DNA from: JAAYDS01 sp012729155
GTDB taxonomy: Bacteria; Chloroflexota; Anaerolineae; UBA1429
DNA length: 64,000 bases
Direction: 5' to 3'
NCBI GenBank assembly: GCA_036774405.1
Contig: DAIPBO010000001.1
Coordinates: 62,001-126,000, forward strand
The position numbers and the translations under genes are program-made. Below are positions 25,253 through 33,624 of the stretch, in pieces (position 1 is the first letter of the stretch; each line of letters starts with the position of its first letter). The notes beneath the pieces are model-generated. The model did not search any database. It saw nothing but the letters and a program-made list of their open reading frames with translations, and was not told where the DNA came from.

Positions 25253-25281
25253 TTGCCGGTGAGCGTTGCATTGACTAGACT
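25253..25281 (+). promoter_or_regulatory. Candidate promoter of the Fe-S AKR-like gene
   Basis: TTGCCG (25253-25258), 17 bases, TAGACT (25276-25281). The predicted start is near 25288, about 40 bases before the ATG at 25328. The region upstream is the most AT-rich part of the neighbourhood. Confidence 0.5.
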
Positions 25282-25327
25282 GCATCCCCTTGTGTCGAGC
25301 GACCAGTTGGAGCCTGGAGGTGGCCGT

Positions 25328-26428
25328 ATGCAGTACCGTCGATTAGGGCGTACGAGTTTGCGCGTCAGTGAGATCGGCCTGGGCACCGAGTATCTGCTCA
25401 ATCAGCCCGCTGAGGTCATGCGCGATGTCCTCGCCGCGGCCACAGCGGCCGGCTGCAACTACATGGACATCCTCTATGTCACGCGCGCCTTCTGGCGCGA
25501 CTTTGGGCCGGCGCTACGACCGTTCCGCGACAAGTGGCATGTACAGGCCCATTTTGAAGCCGAGGGGGGTACGTGGGGACCGCCCGATCTCAAGGCATCG
25601 GTAGAGACCTTTGACTGGCTGCTATCGGAGCTGGGTGGCTATGCTGATGTAGCGATCTTGAGCATGATGGACTGGGACAAGCTCTGGGATGGCTGGGCAC
25701 AAGAGGCGCTGGCGCTGCTGCAATCTTACCAGGCTCGTGGCCAGGTGGGGCACATCGGCGTGGCAGGGCACCATGCCCACGTGATGCGTCGCGTTGTTGA
25801 GAGTGGCAAGGTCGATGTGGTTATGTACCCCATCAACCTTGCCTCACATGCCGTCGAGGGCAACCCTGCTCTCTATGAGGCCTGCCGTGCCCATGACGTG
25901 GGCCTCGTGGCGATGAAGCCGTACGCGGGCGGCATGTTCTTTGTGGCCGATAGCTCGGTATTCCTCCACTGGGTGCAGGCCGGTGGCCAGGCGTTGCAGG
26001 TCGACAAAGTGGGCAAGATCACGCCACCGCGCTGCCTCTCCTATGTGCTCGAGCAGCCGGTGGCCACCATCGTACCTGGCGTCAAGAGCGTCGCCGAGTT
26101 GAACGAGGCTCTGGCCTACTATGATACGCCGCCCGCCGAGCGCAGCTATGACGAGATCATCGCCCATATCCACCACTTTACGCCCGGGCAGTGCGTGTAC
26201 TGCAACCACTGTCTGCCCTGTGTGGTGGACATCAACATCGGCGAGACGCTGCGCCTGCTCGACGAGGCCCACCTGGGCGTCACGCCCGAGTTGCAGGCGC
26301 GCTACGATGCCCTGGCGGTCAAGGCATCGGCCTGCACCGCCTGCGGCGACTGCGAGATGCGTTGCCCCTATGAGGTCGGTGTGGCCGACCGTATGGCCGA
26401 GGCCGTGGCGGTCTACGAACAACAGTAG
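25328..26428 (+). CDS. Aldo/keto reductase-fold protein with C-terminal iron-sulfur domain
   Basis: 366 residues from ATG 25328, with GGAGG seven bases upstream. Residues 1-280 match the AKR barrel (YRRLGRTSLRVSEIGLGTE; ASHAVEGNPALYEACRAHDVGLVAMKPYAGG). Two four-Cys clusters follow: CVYCNHCLPC near residue 289 and CTACGDCEMRCP near residue 336, enough for two [4Fe-4S] centres. The usual AKR catalytic residues seem changed: MDILYV in the Asp/Tyr loop, VQAHF where TK is expected and ILSMMD where H is expected. It may therefore carry electrons rather than act as a normal reductase. The substrate is unknown. It stands alone between its promoter and a strong terminator. Confidence 0.85.
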   Translation: MQYRRLGRTSLRVSEIGLGTEYLLNQPAEVMRDVLAAATAAGCNYMDILYVTRAFWRDFGPALRPFRDKWHVQAHFEAEGGTWGPPDLKASVETFDWLLSELGGYADVAILSMMDWDKLWDGWAQEALALLQSYQARGQVGHIGVAGHHAHVMRRVVESGKVDVVMYPINLASHAVEGNPALYEACRAHDVGLVAMKPYAGGMFFVADSSVFLHWVQAGGQALQVDKVGKITPPRCLSYVLEQPVATIVPGVKSVAELNEALAYYDTPPAERSYDEIIAHIHHFTPGQCVYCNHCLPCVVDINIGETLRLLDEAHLGVTPELQARYDALAVKASACTACGDCEMRCPYEVGVADRMAEAVAVYEQQ

Positions 26429-26434
26429 CGGTAG

Positions 26435-26470
26435 CAGGCGTCCCACAGGGCGAGCCCTGCGGGACGCCTG
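26435..26470. terminator. Bidirectional terminator hairpin
   Basis: CAGGCGTCCC pairs with GGGACGCCTG (10 bp), and a second stem, CAGGG with CCCTG, sits inside it. It lies between the convergent stops of the iron-sulfur AKR-like gene and the phosphodiesterase gene. Confidence 0.8.
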
Positions 26471-26501
26471 GCCGTTTCTCCCCCAACGCTGCCTGCTACG
26501 T

Positions 26502-27269
26502 CTAGAGCAGCGAGCGCCCTTCCCATTCGTCGGGGGCAGCGAGCCCCGCGAGTGCAGCGATGGTCGGCGCTATATCCAGAATCGATACCTGCCCATTCAG
26601 CCTGGCGGGCGCCAGGCCCTGGCCCGCCATGATTACAGGGATGGTCATGTCCTCGGGCGCCTCGGTGCCGTGGCTGCGCTCGTGGCCGCCATGGTCTGCC
26701 ACCACAAACGCAGTCCAACCCGACGGCAGCGCCGCCAGCACCTGGCCGATGCAGGCGTCGGCATTGGCCACGGCGGCCGCATAGTAGGGCGAGAGCCAGC
26801 CGTCGCGGTGACCGGCAGAATCGGTATGCCCCAGATAGACAAACGCCAGGTCATATGGCTCCGCTGAGAGCCGCGTAGCGGCCATGTGCGCGATGCTCCG
26901 ATCGCCCTCGGGCGTCTTGTTGTCGTGCCAGTAGCAGGCGGTCTCGACTGCTCCCGGCCGCCAGAGGTCGCGCAGCTCTTCCCAGTTGTAAAAGGCAGCC
27001 GCCCTGAGCCCCGCCTGTCGCGCCACATCGAACAGCCCCAACACTGGGCGCACTTGCGGCGTCCAAGTGTTGGTGGTTACCCCGTGGCGGCCGGGGGCTA
27101 CACTGTGAAAAAGCGACATGTGGCAAGGCAGCGTCACCGAGGGCATGACGGTGCGCGCCGTCATGGAATTGCGTCCATGGGCCATCAAATCGGTGAGCAC
27201 GGGCGCACTCTGCGGCGAGAGCGCATCGGGCCGCAAGCCGTCGACCACAAAGAGGATCGCAGGGGCCAT
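26502..27269 (-). CDS. Type I phosphodiesterase/nucleotide pyrophosphatase (alkaline phosphatase superfamily)
   Basis: 255 residues. Superfamily metal and nucleophile motifs are in order: VVDGLRPDAL with the first Asp, VMPSVTLPCHMSLFHS with the Thr nucleophile, GHTDSAGH with Asp/His, and VVADHGGHERSHG with Asp-His. It hydrolyses phosphodiester or pyrophosphate bonds, or phosphonate esters. There is no signal peptide, so it is probably cytoplasmic. GGAGG lies six bases before the ATG. It is the only gene of its unit, convergent with the AKR-like gene. Confidence 0.88.
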   Translation of the reverse strand: MAPAILFVVDGLRPDALSPQSAPVLTDLMAHGRNSMTARTVMPSVTLPCHMSLFHSVAPGRHGVTTNTWTPQVRPVLGLFDVARQAGLRAAAFYNWEELRDLWRPGAVETACYWHDNKTPEGDRSIAHMAATRLSAEPYDLAFVYLGHTDSAGHRDGWLSPYYAAAVANADACIGQVLAALPSGWTAFVVADHGGHERSHGTEAPEDMTIPVIMAGQGLAPARLNGQVSILDIAPTIAALAGLAAPDEWEGRSLL

Positions 27270-27431
27270 AGCAGACCTCCAGGTTGAGTTGCCTGCAGCA
27301 TAGCGGTGCCGAGCGGCCAGTCAACTCGCCGTCCGCAACACGGGCGCTGTGTTGTCGTAAGGATAGCTGAGGATCATCGACATAGACGGCTACGCTTTCG
27401 TCGCCGTGTAGCGTCAGCAGGAGTAGTAAAT

Positions 27432-27797
27432 ATGGGCTTGTTGGGTAATCTGGTCTGGCTGATCTTTGGCGGGCTGATCGTTGGCCTGCTCTACATTGTT
27501 GGGGGCATCCTCTTGTGCCTGACCATCGTAGGCATCCCTTTCGGGCTGCAGTCGATCAAGCTCGGTGCGGCGGCCTTGACGCCCTTTGGCAAGGCGCTGG
27601 TGGTCTCCAGGCAGGCCGGCGGCTTGAAGGTGCTGTTCGATATTGCCTGGCTGCTTCTCTTTGGATGGGAGATCGCCATGGCGCATCTCACGTTTGGCCT
27701 CATCCTGGCTATCACCATCGTCGGGCTGCCCTTTGCCAAGCAACATTTCAAGCTGGTGCCGATGGCGCTGATGCCTTTCAACCACGACCTGCGCTAG
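27432..27797 (+). CDS. yccF: YccF-family membrane protein
   Basis: 121 residues from ATG 27432, with AGGAG nine bases upstream. It has two copies of the YccF repeat, GNLVWLIFGG with TIVGIPFGLQSIKLG, and AMAHLTFGL with TIVGLPFAKQHFKL, each with paired hydrophobic segments and a G-x-P-F turn. Inner-membrane protein of unknown function. It is followed by a hairpin and then by a YdcF-type gene. The match to the family is close and the length is usual. Confidence 0.9.
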   Translation: MGLLGNLVWLIFGGLIVGLLYIVGGILLCLTIVGIPFGLQSIKLGAAALTPFGKALVVSRQAGGLKVLFDIAWLLLFGWEIAMAHLTFGLILAITIVGLPFAKQHFKLVPMALMPFNHDLR

Positions 27798-27810
27798 GCG
27801 CCGCGGTATC

Positions 27811-27844
27811 AAGGCCGCGCTCGGATCGTCTCGAGTGCGGCCTT
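27811..27844 (+). terminator. Terminator after yccF
   Basis: AAGGCCGCGCTCG pairs with CGAGTGCGGCCTT with one mismatch, loop of 8, followed by TTGCG. It lies just before the promoter of the next gene. Confidence 0.7.
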
Positions 27845-27872
27845 TGCGCGCCCGGGCTGGCTGCACGATAAT
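27844..27872 (+). promoter_or_regulatory. Promoter of the YdcF-type gene
   Basis: TTGCGC (27844-27849), 17 bases, GATAAT (27867-27872). The predicted start is near 27879, 20 bases before the ATG at 27899, and the leader holds the GGAGG site. The -35 overlaps the end of the preceding hairpin. Confidence 0.65.
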
Positions 27873-27898
27873 GTCGGCAACTAGCCCGGAGGCTCCTC

Positions 27899-28675
27899 AT
27901 GTTCCTCTTCAAAAAGATCGTCTCCCAGTTTCTGATGCCACTATCAGCCAGCACGCTCCTGATCCTGGGCGGACTGCTGCTGCTCTGGTTCTCTAGGCGT
28001 CAGCAGACCCTTGGCAAGGTGCTGGTGAGCATCGGCCTGGCCCTGCTGCTGATCTGTTCGTATGTCTGGCCGGCCGGCTATCTGCTGCGACCCCTGGAGC
28101 GCACTTTTCCTGCGCTCGATGTCGAGCAACCCCTTGATCCGGCGCCACGATATGTCATGGTGCTGGGCAGTGGTAACATCAGCGACCCCGCTCTGCCGCT
28201 CACCAGCCAGCTTGACGAGGCGGCAGTCATCCGCCTGGTCGAGGGCATACGTATCCAGCGGCGCTATCCTGGTAGCCGGCTGATCGTCAGCGGTGGCGAT
28301 CGTTATGACATTCACGCTCATGCCTCACAACTGGCGCGGTTAGCCCAAGACCTGGGCGTGCCCGCTGAGGAGATCATCCTGCTCACAGAGCCCGACGACA
28401 CCGAACAAGAGGCAGCGCAAGCGGCTGCCATCGTGGGGTCTGAGCCCCTTGTGCTGGTGACCTCGGCCAGCCACATGCGTCGTGCCATGGCCATCTTTGA
28501 GGCGGCTGGTATGCAGCCCGTCGCGGCTCCAACGGTCCATCGCATCAAAGAAGGGCCGATAACCGAGTTCTGGCCTGGCACTGCGTTCCCACAGCCGCGC
28601 AACCTGGAGAATGCCACCCGCGCTGTGTATGAGTATCTCGGCTATGTCTGGGGGAGGCTTATCGGCGCACTCTAG
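27899..28675 (+). CDS. YdcF-family (DUF218) membrane protein
   Basis: 258 residues. Two N-terminal helices (about residues 10-60) are followed by the DUF218 Rossmann-like domain: VMVLGSGNIS, YPGSRLIVSGGD, DTEQEAAQAA, VTSASHMRRAMAIFEAAG and the Pro/Gly-rich C-terminus. Relatives such as ElyC and SanA act in envelope or peptidoglycan precursor metabolism, and YdcF binds SAM. GGAGG lies before the ATG. It has its own promoter. Confidence 0.88.
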   Translation: MFLFKKIVSQFLMPLSASTLLILGGLLLLWFSRRQQTLGKVLVSIGLALLLICSYVWPAGYLLRPLERTFPALDVEQPLDPAPRYVMVLGSGNISDPALPLTSQLDEAAVIRLVEGIRIQRRYPGSRLIVSGGDRYDIHAHASQLARLAQDLGVPAEEIILLTEPDDTEQEAAQAAAIVGSEPLVLVTSASHMRRAMAIFEAAGMQPVAAPTVHRIKEGPITEFWPGTAFPQPRNLENATRAVYEYLGYVWGRLIGAL

Positions 28676-28725
28676 CGCCACAATTCAGCCATTCATCGAC
28701 ATCGAATCCGAATATCGGCTTGATT

Positions 28726-28754
28726 TTGACCGCCCGCATCCTGAGTGCTAGAAT
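28726..28754 (+). promoter_or_regulatory. Sigma70-type promoter of the cation exchanger gene
   Basis: TTGACC (28726-28731), 17 bases, TAGAAT (28749-28754). The predicted start is near 28761, giving a leader of about 76 bases. Confidence 0.75.
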
Positions 28755-28836
28755 ATACCCTTGTGCATGGCACACAGGATCGTATGACATGCAGTGGGAG
28801 ATTTGCCTAGGCGTTGGCGTATGAAAGTGAGCACCC

Positions 28837-29901
28837 ATGAGCTTTTTACAGTCAGACAGTCTGGCGGTGAATGTCGTCCTCGGCCTGGTTGCTATGGCGG
28901 TACTTGTCCTCTCGTCGGACCAGGCTGTGAAACGCCTCGAGGGGTTGGCTGCTTACTTTCATCTATCGACGACCTTCATGGGGATGACCGTGGTGGCATT
29001 GGCCACCAGCATACCTGAGATCAGCGCTCACCTCACCGCCTCCGTCGGTATTCTGCGGGGCTCGCTAGACCGCGAGATCGCCTCTGCCGTCGTGCTCGGC
29101 GCCAACATCGGCTCCGATGTGGTGCAGCAGACCTTTATCCTAGGGCTGGTCGTGTTCCTGGCCGGCTCCCTCTACTTTCGACGCTACTTTATGTTCAAGA
29201 GCATGCTGCCGATGATCGGCTCGACCATCCTCTGTATCGTGCTCGGCCTCGATCAGGAGTACTCGCGCTGGGATGGCCTGATCCTCTTTGGCACCTTTCT
29301 CGCCTACACCTACTACCTGTACATCGACGAGCGCAAGCACTTTCGGCAGGATGCCGCCCAGGAAGAAGATAGTGATGCGCCCCAGTCTGGGCGTGAGGCC
29401 GCTCTCTGGGCGCTGATCGCGCTGGCCAGCATGGCTCTCACGGTACTCAGTGCCCAGATTGTGCTGCAGATCACCGAGTTCATCGTCAAGGTCACCGGCA
29501 TCGGTGGCTCGCTGATCGGCGTTTTAACGCTGGGCGTGGCCTCGGCCCTGCCCGAGCTCACTACGGCGATCTCGGGCGTGCGCAACCGCGAGCATGGCAT
29601 CCCCCTGGGCACGCTTATCGGCTCGAATATCACTAATCCTCTCGTGGCCATCGGCGGCGGTGCGTTAGTCTCGACCTATTGGGTGCCGCGCCCTCTGGTG
29701 GTGTGGGATCTCCCCTGGGAGACGCTGACCGGGCTGGCGCTTTTTGCTATTGCCTGGTTCCGCAAGGGCAAGCTGGGGCGTGGCGGGGCCATCTATCTGA
29801 TGTCGCTTTACTTTGTCTACCTGTTCATCCGTGCCTGGCTGTTTAGCTCCGATAGCTACGAGCCTGGCGCCGGATTGCTGCAGATGCTTGGCTGGCTCTA
29901 G
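28837..29901 (+). CDS. Sodium/calcium-exchanger (CaCA) family membrane protein
   Basis: 354 residues with about 10 helices. Both alpha repeats are present: VVALATSIPEISAH with GANIGSDVVQQ near residue 55, and GVASALPELTTAIS with GTLIGSNITNPL near residue 240. Each carries the cation-binding P-E pair. The central loop is charged and cytoplasmic. It exchanges Na+ or H+ for Ca2+ or another cation. A single gene with a 76-base leader and a good promoter; the ribosome site is weak (GTGAG). Confidence 0.9.
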   Translation: MSFLQSDSLAVNVVLGLVAMAVLVLSSDQAVKRLEGLAAYFHLSTTFMGMTVVALATSIPEISAHLTASVGILRGSLDREIASAVVLGANIGSDVVQQTFILGLVVFLAGSLYFRRYFMFKSMLPMIGSTILCIVLGLDQEYSRWDGLILFGTFLAYTYYLYIDERKHFRQDAAQEEDSDAPQSGREAALWALIALASMALTVLSAQIVLQITEFIVKVTGIGGSLIGVLTLGVASALPELTTAISGVRNREHGIPLGTLIGSNITNPLVAIGGGALVSTYWVPRPLVVWDLPWETLTGLALFAIAWFRKGKLGRGGAIYLMSLYFVYLFIRAWLFSSDSYEPGAGLLQMLGWL

Positions 29902-29919
29902 GCTGGCGCACTGGCCCCC

Positions 29920-29948
29920 TTGCGCCGTGTCTGTAGGGTGGGTACAAT
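29920..29948 (+). promoter_or_regulatory. Promoter of a leaderless gene
   Basis: TTGCGC (29920-29925), 17 bases, TACAAT (29943-29948). The expected start, seven bases past the -10, falls on the A of the ATG at 29955. No ribosome site is present upstream. Confidence 0.7.
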
Positions 29949-29954
29949 CGGGCT

Positions 29955-30461
29955 ATGAGCGAGTTGCTGTGGGCCAACGAGCCCATCCCGTCTCTGGGCC
30001 GCGATCCCTCTGTGCTGGTGGCGGTGGTGCCGCGCGCGAGCGATTGGGCGCACATCGTCGAGCAGGGCTGGTATCACATACCAGTTGGGCGTGCGCCGCG
30101 GCGCATCGCCGCCGACTTTGTCGCCTTCTATTTACCCGGCTGCTTTGGAGAGCTCGGCCATGCCGTCCGGCACTATGCCGAGGTGCATGGCTATGACATC
30201 TTGAAGCGGGCCGAGTTGTTCCCCCACGAGCCTGACCATCCTCGCGCCAACGTCTCTTATTACTGCCTGCGCCTTGGGCCGGTGCAAGAGCTCCCCTGGC
30301 CGGTGCCAGCGGCCCGCCTCAGACGCATCACCTTCATTCGCACCACCTGGCAACGGCTACTGCAGGCTGACGATGTCACCGAGCTATGGCTGCACGAGCC
30401 CAAGAGCGCTCGCTTGGCCGAGTTGCGCGAGCCACGCCTGCCCTACTGCTGCCCTGCCTGA
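29955..30461 (+). CDS. Conserved hypothetical protein
   Basis: 168 residues, soluble, no signal peptide. The N-terminus (VLVAVVPRASDWAHIVEQGWYHIPVG) and middle (AADFVAFYLPGCF, HYAEVHGYDILKRAELFP) look like a compact alpha/beta fold; the end is proline-rich with two Cys. I do not recognise a named family. It appears to be transcribed leaderless from the promoter directly upstream. Another small membrane protein gene follows 110 bases later. Confidence 0.75.
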   Translation: MSELLWANEPIPSLGRDPSVLVAVVPRASDWAHIVEQGWYHIPVGRAPRRIAADFVAFYLPGCFGELGHAVRHYAEVHGYDILKRAELFPHEPDHPRANVSYYCLRLGPVQELPWPVPAARLRRITFIRTTWQRLLQADDVTELWLHEPKSARLAELREPRLPYCCPA

Positions 30462-30571
30462 TATCAGGCCGCCACTCTCTCGCTGGCCATTGCTCCGGGC
30501 GCTCCTCCTCGCGCTACCGCTGCCGCTTTGCTGCGTAGAGGGGCTGTGTTGATGTTCGAGGAGCTATGCCC

Positions 30572-31069
30572 ATGCTGAGCGAGACTTTGAGGCGCCTGCT
30601 GCGCGTCTTGTCCTTCAGGACTGAGGTTTTCGCCGAGATTCGCGACGACAGCGCAGCCCTACCCCAGGCTGCCATCGTCGTGGTCGCCACGTCGGCCCTG
30701 TGGGCCCTTGGCATCGGAACGCGCACTGCCCTCTGGGTTGGCCTGCTGGTCGGCCCTCTGGTGCTGTGGCTGCTGTGGACCTCAGTGGCCTGGCTGTTGG
30801 GGACGCAGCTACTGGGCGGGCGGGGCACCTGGCTGGGCCTGGCGAGGGTGCTAGGCTATGTGGCAGCCGCCTTTGCCATCGGCATTCTGGGCATCATCCC
30901 CTGTGGAGGCCTGTTAGCGGCGCCCGTCTCATGGCTTTTGGCCGCTGCGCTGGGCTATCTCGCCATTCGCGAGGTGCTAGAGCTCTCGTCGGAGCGGGCT
31001 TTGCTCACAGCGCTGGTGTCCATCAGTGTGGTGCCCATCGCCTGGGTGCTGCTGCGCCACCTGCTATAG
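30572..31069 (+). CDS. Yip1-like small membrane protein
   Basis: 165 residues from ATG 30572, eight bases after GAGGAG (a nearer ATG at 30566 is too close to the site). Four to five helices fill most of the protein (ALWALGIGTRTALWVGLLVGPLVLWLLW, LGYVAAAFAIGILGIIPCGG, VSWLLAAALGYLAIREVL, LLTALVSISVVPIAWVLL). The pattern resembles Yip1-domain proteins of unknown function, but I cannot confirm the family. It ends six bases before the stop of the convergent helicase gene. Confidence 0.65.
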   Translation: MLSETLRRLLRVLSFRTEVFAEIRDDSAALPQAAIVVVATSALWALGIGTRTALWVGLLVGPLVLWLLWTSVAWLLGTQLLGGRGTWLGLARVLGYVAAAFAIGILGIIPCGGLLAAPVSWLLAAALGYLAIREVLELSSERALLTALVSISVVPIAWVLLRHLL

Positions 31070-31075
31070 TGGGCG

Positions 31076-33451
31076 TCAACGCGTCGACACCTTTTCCAGG
31101 CGAGCATACTGTGTCAGCAGCCGCTTGATGCCCTGGTCGGCAAAGGCCACCGTTACCTCTTCGTCGCTGCCCACCACGCGGCTAGACACCACCGTGCCCT
31201 CGCCAAAGAGGGGGTGCCGCACCAGATCGCCCGTGCCAAACGCTGCTTCGTGTCGCGCGGGCGCGGGACGCTCAGCTGGAGCGGTCGTCGCCCGCGGCAG
31301 ACGCCGCTTCTCGGTTGGCGCGCCGTACTCGGCTTGACGACGCCGGATGCCCTCGCTCTGCTCACGGCGTCGCTCGACCCATGAGCCCGCCGTGGTGCCT
31401 CCGCTCGCCGGTCGCCGCTGCATAGTGCCGCCCGCCGTGCTGCTGGTGCTCATGCCGCCGATTGAAGGGCGCCCAACCGCCAACCCGCTGGCCAGTACAC
31501 TGCGAGGGATGTCGCTCAGAAAGCGCGAGGGGTCGCGCACCTCGGCGCTGCCAAACAGGGTACGCCGGAATGCCCGCACCAGATATAGCCGGCGCTTGGC
31601 ACGGGTGACCCCAACGTAACACAGGCGCCGCTCCTCCTCCATCTGGTCTGGGTCTTCGAGTGAGCGCACATGCGGGCAAATGCCTTCCTCCATGCCCACC
31701 ATAAAGACGGTGTCGAACTCGAGGCCCTTGGCCGAGTGTAGCGTCAGCATGGTCACGGCATCTTGATCCCAGTTCGTCTCGTCGGTGTCAGAGACGAGCG
31801 CGGCATCCTCCAGGAAGCTGCGCAAGGCGGCCTCGGGGGGCAGGGCGCTGTAGCGCTCAACGGCGGTAAAGAGCTCGCGCACGTTGCTGATGCGCTCCTC
31901 GCCCTCTTCGGTGCCATCGTGCAGGTAGCTCAGGTAGGCGCTCTCTTGCAGCAACCGCTCCAAAAGCTCTGGCAGGGCCAGTTCGTCGCGGGCGCCCACC
32001 AGGCCGGCCAGCATCTGCCCAAACCCTTGCAGGCTGTTGGTTGCGGCGGTCGAGAGCATGCCGCTCTGGGTGACCTCGCGCTGTGAGCGGGCATCTGCCA
32101 GCTCGAGCAGGGCGCGGCCCATCGACAGCCCACGAACGCCGGCATGGTCCTGTAGTTGCTCTATCGTGCGCTCGCCGATCTTGCGGGTGGGCACGTTGAT
32201 GATGCGCCGCAGACTCAACTCGTCATCGATGTTGTGGATCAAACGCAGATAGCAGAGCACATCCTTGATCTCGCGTCGCTGGTAAAAGCGCACTGCGCCC
32301 ACCAGGCGATAGGGGAGATTGTGCTGCATAAAGGCGTCTTCAAGAGCCCGCGACTGGGCGTTGGTGCGAAACATGACAGCGCACTCACCTGCCGTCACCT
32401 TGCGGCTTGAGACGAGCTGGCGCAGCTCTGTGACCACATAGGCCGCCTCTTCGCGCTCATCATAAGCCTCAAAGAGCTGAATCGGGTCGCCGGCCTCGGC
32501 CTCGGTCCATAGTGTCTTCTTGGTGCGATGCTGATTGCGTGCGATCACGCCCTGCGCCGCGTCGAGGATATTCTGCGTCGAGCGATAGTTGCGCTCTAGC
32601 AAGACCACCCGCGCCTCACCAAAGTCTGCCCGAAAGCGCTGCACATTGCGATAGTCGGCGCCGCGCCACGAGTAGATGCTCTGATCCTCGTCGCCTACCA
32701 CAAAGACCTGCCGATGCTCGCCGGCCAGGTGCAGCACCAGATCATACTGGGCGCGGTTGGTGTCCTGGAACTCGTCGACCAGCACCTGCTGCCAGCGGCG
32801 CTGATAGCGCGCGCGCACATCGGCATGTTCGCGCAAGAGCTCCTCGGCCTTTTGCAGCAGGTCATCGAAATCGAGGGCGTTGTTCTCGTGTTTGTAGGCC
32901 TCATAGCGCGCAAAAACCCGCGCCACGGCCTCGTGCCAGTAGGTGGGGGGCGCATACGTCTCAGGGGTGAGCAGCTCGTTCTTGGCCCGAGAGATGGTGT
33001 TGGCAATGGCGCTAGGGCGATACTGCTTGCTGTCCAGGTCGAGCTCTTTGACCAGGCGCGTGATGACGCGGCTCTGGTCATCGGCGTCATAGATGGTAAA
33101 GTCGGTGCCAAACCCTACGTGGGGCGCCTCGCGCCGCAAGATGCGCACGCAGATGGCGTGAAAGGTACCCACAGTCAGTTGTGCTGCCACCGGACCCACG
33201 AGCTGGCGCAGGCGATGGGTCATCTCTCCCGCCGCTTTGTTGGTGAACGTGACCGCCAGGATGTCGCGAGGCGGTACCTGTAGTTCGTTCACCAGGTAAG
33301 CGATGCGATACGTCAACACGCGCGTCTTGCCAGACCCGGGCCCGGCCAACACCAGCGCTGGCCCTAGTGGGGCGGTGACCGCCTCTACCTGCCGATCGTT
33401 TAGCTCATCTGCCCATCGTCTACCTAGCGACACCTTGTAGCACACCCCCAT
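31076..33451 (-). CDS. pcrA: UvrD/PcrA-type superfamily 1 DNA helicase
   Basis: 791 residues from ATG 33451. Helicase motifs are in order: Q-motif DELNDRQVEAV, Walker A AGPGSGKT, Ia TFTNKAAGEM, II DEFQDTN, III GDEDQSIYSWRGAD, IV NYRSTQNI, V HSAKGLEFD and VI VGVTRAKRRLYL. The C-terminus has a Tudor-like fold after a glycine-rich linker (GDLVRHPLFGEGTVV), as in PcrA. The enzyme unwinds DNA 3' to 5' in repair and replication restart. The upstream promoter (33475-33503) fits the start at 33451. The ribosome site is weak. Confidence 0.93.
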   Translation of the reverse strand: MGVCYKVSLGRRWADELNDRQVEAVTAPLGPALVLAGPGSGKTRVLTYRIAYLVNELQVPPRDILAVTFTNKAAGEMTHRLRQLVGPVAAQLTVGTFHAICVRILRREAPHVGFGTDFTIYDADDQSRVITRLVKELDLDSKQYRPSAIANTISRAKNELLTPETYAPPTYWHEAVARVFARYEAYKHENNALDFDDLLQKAEELLREHADVRARYQRRWQQVLVDEFQDTNRAQYDLVLHLAGEHRQVFVVGDEDQSIYSWRGADYRNVQRFRADFGEARVVLLERNYRSTQNILDAAQGVIARNQHRTKKTLWTEAEAGDPIQLFEAYDEREEAAYVVTELRQLVSSRKVTAGECAVMFRTNAQSRALEDAFMQHNLPYRLVGAVRFYQRREIKDVLCYLRLIHNIDDELSLRRIINVPTRKIGERTIEQLQDHAGVRGLSMGRALLELADARSQREVTQSGMLSTAATNSLQGFGQMLAGLVGARDELALPELLERLLQESAYLSYLHDGTEEGEERISNVRELFTAVERYSALPPEAALRSFLEDAALVSDTDETNWDQDAVTMLTLHSAKGLEFDTVFMVGMEEGICPHVRSLEDPDQMEEERRLCYVGVTRAKRRLYLVRAFRRTLFGSAEVRDPSRFLSDIPRSVLASGLAVGRPSIGGMSTSSTAGGTMQRRPASGGTTAGSWVERRREQSEGIRRRQAEYGAPTEKRRLPRATTAPAERPAPARHEAAFGTGDLVRHPLFGEGTVVSSRVVGSDEEVTVAFADQGIKRLLTQYARLEKVSTR

Positions 33452-33474
33452 GCACCGATCTGCTGTGGCTCGTA

Positions 33475-33503
33475 AGCCTAACACGCCGCCCTGGGTGTGT
33501 CAA
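33475..33503 (-). promoter_or_regulatory. Promoter of the helicase gene
   Basis: On the minus strand TTGACA (33503-33498), 17 bases, TAGGCT (33480-33475). The -35 is perfect; the -10 is weak. The predicted start is near 33468, 17 bases before the chosen ATG. Confidence 0.55.
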
Positions 33504-33539
33504 AGCCGCGGGCGGCGCGCTCTGCAGCGATGACTGCTC

Positions 33540-33569
33540 TTGACACCGCCCTGCGCAGGCGACTAGAAT
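33540..33569 (+). promoter_or_regulatory. Sigma70-type promoter of the LysM/C39-like gene
   Basis: TTGACA (33540-33545), 18 bases, TAGAAT (33564-33569). The predicted start is near 33576, and the ATG at 33625 has GAGGTGA just upstream. It is divergent from the helicase promoter about 37 bases away. Confidence 0.75.
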
Positions 33570-33624
33570 AGCAGCAACTAGACTGGACAAGGCTACTAGC
33601 GCCTTGACGCGAGGTGACTCAACC

